DNA from: Bacteroidia bacterium
GTDB taxonomy: Bacteria; Bacteroidota; Bacteroidia; Flavobacteriales_E; Vicingaceae
Length of the DNA: 32,953 bases
Assembly: GCA_030429925.1 (NCBI GenBank)
Contig: JAUIGQ010000015.1
Span: 1 to 32,953, forward strand
Reading direction: 5' to 3'
In this document: positions 28,775 to 32,953 of the stretch, piece by piece
Position numbering within the stretch: position 1 is the stretch's first letter
Layout of the letters: each line of letters starts with the position of its first letter
Program-made: the position numbers and the translations under genes
Notes under the pieces: model-generated
Databases searched by the model: none
Told to the model about the DNA's origin: nothing
The model's input: only the letters and a program-made list of their open reading frames with translations

Positions 28775-30170
28775 AGCTGTTGTTTGGTTTAGAAAAGATC
28801 TTCGATTGGATGATAATGAAGTGCTTCACAAAGCCATTCAGAATGAAGATGAATTACTCTTTTTCTATTGCTTTGAAGCAAGTGAATTTGGCAAAACTTC
28901 GTTTGGCTTTGCTAAAACAGATTCATATCGTGCTCAATTCTTGATCGAGAGCGTAAGTGATCTGAGACAAAGATTAGCCGGAAAAGGGGTTCAGTTAATT
29001 GTTAGAGTTGGAGAAACAGCTGATCATTTAAAGACTTTAGTAGAACAAAGTGAAGTCGAGAAGATCTATACTTCCAAAGCAATTCATCAAGAGGAGATTG
29101 CTATCCAAGAAAGGGTGGAAGAAATTCCCGGAATCCAGATCGATTATTCATTTGGAAGTACGCTCTACCATGTCAATGACCTACCCCATCATTATAAAGA
29201 CACTCCAAAAGTTTTTACTGCATTCAGAAAAGCAGTTGAGAAGCATTCCAAAGTTAGAAAGTTGATTCCCGAACCATTTGAATTAAAAGCTTCTACCTTA
29301 AAGATAGAAGCAGGAGATATTCCAACATTAAGCAATCTAGGAATAGAAAGAAAAGAAAGGGACCCAAGAGCTGCTACTCTCGCAAAGGGAGGAGAAACTG
29401 AAGCAATGAAAAGGCTAGAAGAATACCTTTTTGGTTCTGAAGCCTTGTCCACTTATAAGGAGACTAGAAATGGATTGTTGGGTGAGAACTATTCCTCCAA
29501 GTTCTCTCTATGGTTGTGGAACGGCTGCATTTCGCCTCGCAGGATCTATTGGGAGATCAAAGAGTACGAGAATCAGATCAAAAAGAATCAATCAACTTAT
29601 TGGCTAGTTTTTGAGTTGATCTGGAGGGATTTCTTTAAGTACATGGCCCTTCAGAATGGAAATCGAATATTTCACTTGAATGGGCTCAAGGAGACTAGCA
29701 ATAATGATTGGTCTACTGATAGAGAAACTTTCGACCGCTGGGCTTCAGCTGAAACAGGCGTACCATTTATTGATGCCAATATGAAAGAGTTGAATCTGAC
29801 CGGATTCATGAGTAATCGTGGTCGACAAAATGTGGCTTCTTTCCTGGTGAAGGATCTTGGTATCGACTGGAGGATGGGTGCAGAATACTTTGAGTCTAAA
29901 CTGATCGATTACGATGTGGCAAGTAACTACGGAAATTGGATGTATATAGCGGGTGTTGGCAATGACCCTAGAGATCGGTACTTCAATGTGATCAATCAAG
30001 CCAAACGATATGACCCCCATGGTGATTATGTGAAATACTGGATACCTGACTTAGCTGATGTATCTGCTGAATATATTCACCACCCTTGGACAGAATCCTC
30101 CTCCTTGTTCAAGGAGCAATCCTACCCTCAACCAATAGTAGAACCAGATTATTGGAAGAAATATTATTAA
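28767..30170 (+). CDS. DASH-family cryptochrome/photolyase
   Basis: A 467-residue flavoprotein from the ATG at 28767 ([20 protein letters not shown], the true conserved N-terminus); starting at 28662 would add 35 residues of DUF2256-overlapping sequence. DASH proteins repair UV dimers in single-stranded DNA and may act as blue-light sensors. Family markers include [76 protein letters not shown] and [10 protein letters not shown]. The FAD-binding core is [54 protein letters not shown], and [24 protein letters not shown]. Full length. Its stop overlaps that of convergent pdeM by 4 bp. Confidence 0.96.
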   Translation: MSKAVVWFRKDLRLDDNEVLHKAIQNEDELLFFYCFEASEFGKTSFGFAKTDSYRAQFLIESVSDLRQRLAGKGVQLIVRVGETADHLKTLVEQSEVEKIYTSKAIHQEEIAIQERVEEIPGIQIDYSFGSTLYHVNDLPHHYKDTPKVFTAFRKAVEKHSKVRKLIPEPFELKASTLKIEAGDIPTLSNLGIERKERDPRAATLAKGGETEAMKRLEEYLFGSEALSTYKETRNGLLGENYSSKFSLWLWNGCISPRRIYWEIKEYENQIKKNQSTYWLVFELIWRDFFKYMALQNGNRIFHLNGLKETSNNDWSTDRETFDRWASAETGVPFIDANMKELNLTGFMSNRGRQNVASFLVKDLGIDWRMGAEYFESKLIDYDVASNYGNWMYIAGVGNDPRDRYFNVINQAKRYDPHGDYVKYWIPDLADVSAEYIHHPWTESSSLFKEQSYPQPIVEPDYWKKYY

Positions 30171-30838
30171 ATGGGCACTACCTTGTCTTCAATAAGGATG
30201 TAGACCGTATCCTGCTTTTTTACCTTCAGGGTATGTAATCCGGTTAGGCTTCCAAAGGCAGGAAGCAGTCCATTGTTCTTTCCAAAATAAAAGCAAGCAG
30301 CCCTATGGCTTTGTCGCCCTTTCCCTTTTAATCGAACTCCGGGATGAATATGCCCTGCAAGATTGTACGACTCTAATGATGTTTCTAATGGTTCATGAGA
30401 CAAAGTAAAAGGAGGAATTTCCAGTTTTTCCTGATGAATGACCAATCCCATTTTTTTATATATCTCCTGATCTAGAATATCATGATTTCCTACCACCAAC
30501 TCAAATTCCACCTCCGGAAATTCATCGACCAGTTCTTCAAAAACCAAACAGTCTTCATTGTATACACTATGAAAAAGATCTCCTAGAAAGATAACCCTCT
30601 TGAGCTCTGGAATCTGAAATAGTTCTCTTAGTTTTTCCCAATTGCTCCTTTGAGAGGAGGAGGGGATAGCAATTCCATTCTTGCGAAAGTGATTTCCCTT
30701 CCCAAGGTGTAGGTCTGCAATCAACAGACATTTGTTTTTGGGCCAATAGATTGCTTTTTGAGGAAGAAGTTGTAGCTCTTCCCCCAGCACTTCTGTAAAC
30801 AAACCTTCTAAACTCAAAAGTCCCATCTGTACATGCAA
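30167..30838 (-). CDS. pdeM: PdeM-type metallophosphoesterase (ligase-associated DNA-repair endonuclease)
   Basis: A 223-residue calcineurin-like phosphoesterase: LLIADLHLGKGNHFRKNGIAIP, VIFLGDLFHS, ELVVGNHD, LSHEPLE, and NLAGHIHPGVRLKGKGRQSHRAACFYFG, giving all metal ligands (DxH, GD, GNHD, H, GHxH). The combination of FRKNGIAIP and HRAACFYF is typical of PdeM, the phosphodiesterase usually found with an ATP-dependent DNA ligase, an Lhr-like helicase and an exonuclease. Those partners are not adjacent here. The start could also be the ATG four codons in. Convergent with cry-DASH by a 4 bp overlap. Cytoplasmic. Confidence 0.92.
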   Translation of the reverse strand: MHVQMGLLSLEGLFTEVLGEELQLLPQKAIYWPKNKCLLIADLHLGKGNHFRKNGIAIPSSSQRSNWEKLRELFQIPELKRVIFLGDLFHSVYNEDCLVFEELVDEFPEVEFELVVGNHDILDQEIYKKMGLVIHQEKLEIPPFTLSHEPLETSLESYNLAGHIHPGVRLKGKGRQSHRAACFYFGKNNGLLPAFGSLTGLHTLKVKKQDTVYILIEDKVVPI

Positions 30839-30877
30839 AAATCGACAAATGAGACTTTTGAATTAAGTTATAGCTCC

Positions 30878-31393
30878 TTATTTCTTTCTTAGTATTGCAG
30901 CAGAGATCAAAGAGATCAAAAAGCCCAGAGGAAGGATTTCAATATAAGTGATAAAGAATCTAGCAATTGGATTTTCATACATTTTCATAAATGCTTCCAT
31001 GCTTTGAACCTGAGCATTGATCTCAGCCTCACTTAAACCGCTTGATTTGATCTTCTCAATTTCTATAGCATTGTATTGAGCCCCAAAGTCAGCGAAGTAT
31101 GTTTCAGATAGCACCATCCAAGTGATTACATAAAGCGTAGACGCGATCAGGGCAATGAGGAACCCAACTTTGAAAGCTTTCCCAAAGGAAATGCTTCCGT
31201 TGTATTCATTATCCCTAATTTTTCTTACTCCAAAGAATATCGAAGTTAGAGCAATGAAGATACCTGCATAGCCAATGTATTCAGCCATGTCCATATCAGC
31301 GGATTCCATATCCATATTGAACATGTTAATTGACATGAAAATGGAGACGATCACTCCTCCTATTAATCCATACTTGATAACAATTGATTTCAT
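30878..31393 (-). CDS. DUF4199 family membrane protein
   Basis: A 171-residue inner-membrane protein with four hydrophobic helices: YGLIGGVIVSIFMSINMF (8-25), EYIGYAGIFIALTSIFFGVRKI (39-60), AFKVGFLIALIASTLYVITWMVL (72-94) and FFITYIEILPLGFLISLISAAIL (about 145-168). The charged loop RDNEYNGSISFGKAFK between helices 2 and 3 (F/S-FGKAFK) is the hallmark of DUF4199, a Bacteroidota family of unknown function. A Met/Asp-rich segment (MFNMDMESADMDMAEYIG) between helices 1 and 2 would face the periplasm and could bind metal, though this is speculation. Same direction as the mannosyltransferase, with an 80 bp gap. Confidence 0.88.
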   Translation of the reverse strand: MKSIVIKYGLIGGVIVSIFMSINMFNMDMESADMDMAEYIGYAGIFIALTSIFFGVRKIRDNEYNGSISFGKAFKVGFLIALIASTLYVITWMVLSETYFADFGAQYNAIEIEKIKSSGLSEAEINAQVQSMEAFMKMYENPIARFFITYIEILPLGFLISLISAAILRKK

Positions 31394-31473
31394 ATTTATT
31401 TGATTTTAGTTGATGGGCCAAAGAGATAAAAATGCATGCAAAACATTCTCACCCGAAAGTATGAAATTGAGAA

Positions 31474-32953
31474 TTAGTCATTTAGTACTACTTCCTCTTC
31501 TCTGATCTTCAGACCTTTTACTCGATATACATGAATGTTATAATTCTTGTTGATCGGGTTCAACCAGTGCATGAGCTTGTCGATAAAACTTGCATCGATC
31601 AGGGTTTTATGTTCCAACTCGTAGATCTCAGAGAGCTTTTCTATCTTTTCATCCATTCCATCATGTTCAACCATAAATACATAGTCAGCTTGGTGGGCAG
31701 AATCCAATTGAGATAACTTTTCAACTACACTATCTGCAGCTGCCATATCGCCAATTTTATAATAGGTTGGATACTCTTCGTAGGCAGTATAGAATACAGG
31801 CATCAAATTGATGTCTCTAGTCCTGCCGGCGGCAAAGATCAAGGTGTTCTTGTTTTCTGAAGGCTCATCTTTTATGTAATACATTGCCTCAACTCTAGAT
31901 CTTTTAGAATATGTAAGTGTAATTGGAACAAGTAAGATGAAATTAATTATCAAAAAAGCCCGCCAGCTATTGGTAAATAGTCTTGGTCGTTTTTTAAACC
32001 AATTGTTTTCTTTCTTCAGTTCTTCAATTCCCATTAATCCTAAAATAGGGAAGAACATCAATACAGGTAAGATGAATCGCTCTTGTTTTCCCGGAAACCA
32101 GGAATGAAAAAAGATGAATAGCAGGAATGGAAATAAGAGGATCATATACTTTTTTCTTGATTCGATCATGCCCCAGGCTAAAAGAAGACTGAAAGGAGGA
32201 ATGAAGATGCCAAGAAAGAGAAGGATAAACTGGTACCAAGGACCGGTAACATACTCAAGCTTATGCTCCATATTGTAATCGAAATAGTTCAAAAGCTTTT
32301 CAAATGGTTCAAAGCCAAAAATGACGGTCTCCAAGATGTAATGGTTTGGAATAATGGGCACCAAAAACCCCAATAGCAACAATGCTGATTCTCTCCATTG
32401 CTTTTGTGATAAGAGATAGATCCCAAGTCCTGCAGAGAAGAAAACACTTTGATACCTTACTGTAAAGGCAATGCTCAAAAGAAATCCGGCAAAGAAAAAG
32501 ATGCTCTTATGCTCCTTTTCCAAATGGCCCTTCAACACCAAGAAAGTTCCTCCCATTAAATAAGGTATGCAAACCACCTCGATGAGGTTCCTTACACTCA
32601 TCATGGGTAATAGCCAGAATATGGCAGCGATCCAGGCCGCCAGTCGTGCTGCCCACTCGGTAGATAACATCCTAGTGATATAGTAGGAGAGCAAAATGAT
32701 TAATAGCGACAAGACCCCATGTATCAGCCTGTTGATCATCATGATATCTTGAGGGTCTTTTACTCCCATCTTTTGAATCCCATCTATCATGAGATACACA
32801 GCATAAGGATAAAGCATACTTCTTTTGCTTTTTTTCTCCTTGAAATTGGGGGTCCAGAAAGTAGATTCTTTATCGTGGATCTTATATCCTGCCTCTGCAA
32901 TGATCTTGAAATGATCATCATATTCGAACGTGTGGTCGGCATCCTCCGGCCCG
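31474..32953 (-). CDS. ALG9/GPI-type mannosyltransferase-like integral membrane glycosyltransferase (5' end outside window)
   Basis: At least 493 residues. The frame is open from the window edge, so the ATG at 32817 is internal. The extra upstream residues (PEDADHTFEYDDHFKIIAEAGYKIHD) fit the acidic HPDE..QI-like first luminal loop of GT22/GT39-type enzymes. About ten membrane helices follow, for example LSLLIILLSYYITRML, FFFAGFLLSIAFTVRYQSVFFSAGLGIYLL and LFPFLLFIFFHSWFPGKQERFILPVLMFFPI. The HSWFPGKQERF element resembles the H...P.KE.RF motif of ALG9-like mannosyltransferases, which use polyprenyl-phosphate sugars. The C-terminal ~130 residues form a soluble domain. The exact substrate is unknown. 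Partial at the right edge of the window. Confidence 0.87.
   Translation of the reverse strand, partial: GPEDADHTFEYDDHFKIIAEAGYKIHDKESTFWTPNFKEKKSKRSMLYPYAVYLMIDGIQKMGVKDPQDIMMINRLIHGVLSLLIILLSYYITRMLSTEWAARLAAWIAAIFWLLPMMSVRNLIEVVCIPYLMGGTFLVLKGHLEKEHKSIFFFAGFLLSIAFTVRYQSVFFSAGLGIYLLSQKQWRESALLLLGFLVPIIPNHYILETVIFGFEPFEKLLNYFDYNMEHKLEYVTGPWYQFILLFLGIFIPPFSLLLAWGMIESRKKYMILLFPFLLFIFFHSWFPGKQERFILPVLMFFPILGLMGIEELKKENNWFKKRPRLFTNSWRAFLIINFILLVPITLTYSKRSRVEAMYYIKDEPSENKNTLIFAAGRTRDINLMPVFYTAYEEYPTYYKIGDMAAADSVVEKLSQLDSAHQADYVFMVEHDGMDEKIEKLSEIYELEHKTLIDASFIDKLMHWLNPINKNYNIHVYRVKGLKIREEEVVLND

Overview
The window looks like a chromosomal segment of a marine-type Bacteroidota (Flavobacteriales/Cytophagales-like). 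The evidence is an Omp28-family lipoprotein, a secreted protein ending in a type IX secretion (T9SS) type A sorting domain, a DUF4199 membrane protein, a LytS/LytTR pair with a large sensor region, SpoIIE phosphatase sensors, almost no Shine-Dalgarno sequences, and -7 boxes of the Bacteroidota TAnnTTTG type. The exception is the first ~790 bases: the minus strand there carries the PEP-binding domain of a PTS Enzyme I, joined head-on to a photolyase that lacks its first ~35 residues. That join is either an assembly/amplification chimera or a real rearrangement.

Layout: (a) 1-794 Enzyme I fragment (-). (b) 756-3940 CPD photolyase (5'-truncated), SRPBCC protein, and SDR/DUF2867 protein, a light/repair-type group. 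(c) 3947-9685, a minus-strand run with tiny gaps: YfiR-like periplasmic protein, TPR protein, HAMP/SpoIIE phosphatase, PolB-type 3'-5' exonuclease, and fused Dpp/Opp ATPase. (d) 9778-13382, minus strand: very basic lipoprotein, double-Usp protein, OmpR-type regulator and its histidine kinase. (e) 13508-17902: ALDH8-like dehydrogenase, a small basic unknown, and two tandem paralogous TPR+SPOR-like proteins closed by a strong terminator. (f) 17968-21988: Omp28 lipoprotein, tRNA-Ala(GGC), fructosamine kinase-like protein, T9SS cargo. (g) 22057-26151: propeller-type LytS kinase, LytTR regulator and a heme-binding-domain protein, apparently one operon. (h) 26139-28488: LuxR-type regulator with a degenerate receiver, a LexA/CI-like XRE-S24 repressor, a divergent DUF1883-like gene with palindromic operators between them, and a small secreted protein. 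(i) 28628-32953: DUF2256 mini-protein plus DASH cryptochrome, PdeM phosphoesterase, DUF4199 protein, and an ALG9-like mannosyltransferase cut by the window end.

Three themes connect the genes. Light and DNA damage are served at both ends (photolyase group left; DUF2256/cry-DASH, PdeM and a self-cleaving-type repressor right). Envelope sensing is served by the YfiR/TPR/phosphatase operon, the histidine kinase pair and the LytS/LytTR/heme unit. Surface and secreted proteins are the SPOR twins, Omp28 lipoprotein and T9SS cargo. No CRISPR array, transposase, integrase, rRNA or origin was seen. No stretch over 300 bases lacks a gene; the longest gaps are 19030-19196 (tRNA terminator only), 28489-28627 (inverted repeat), 20218-20353 (nothing clear) and 13383-13507 (nothing clear).
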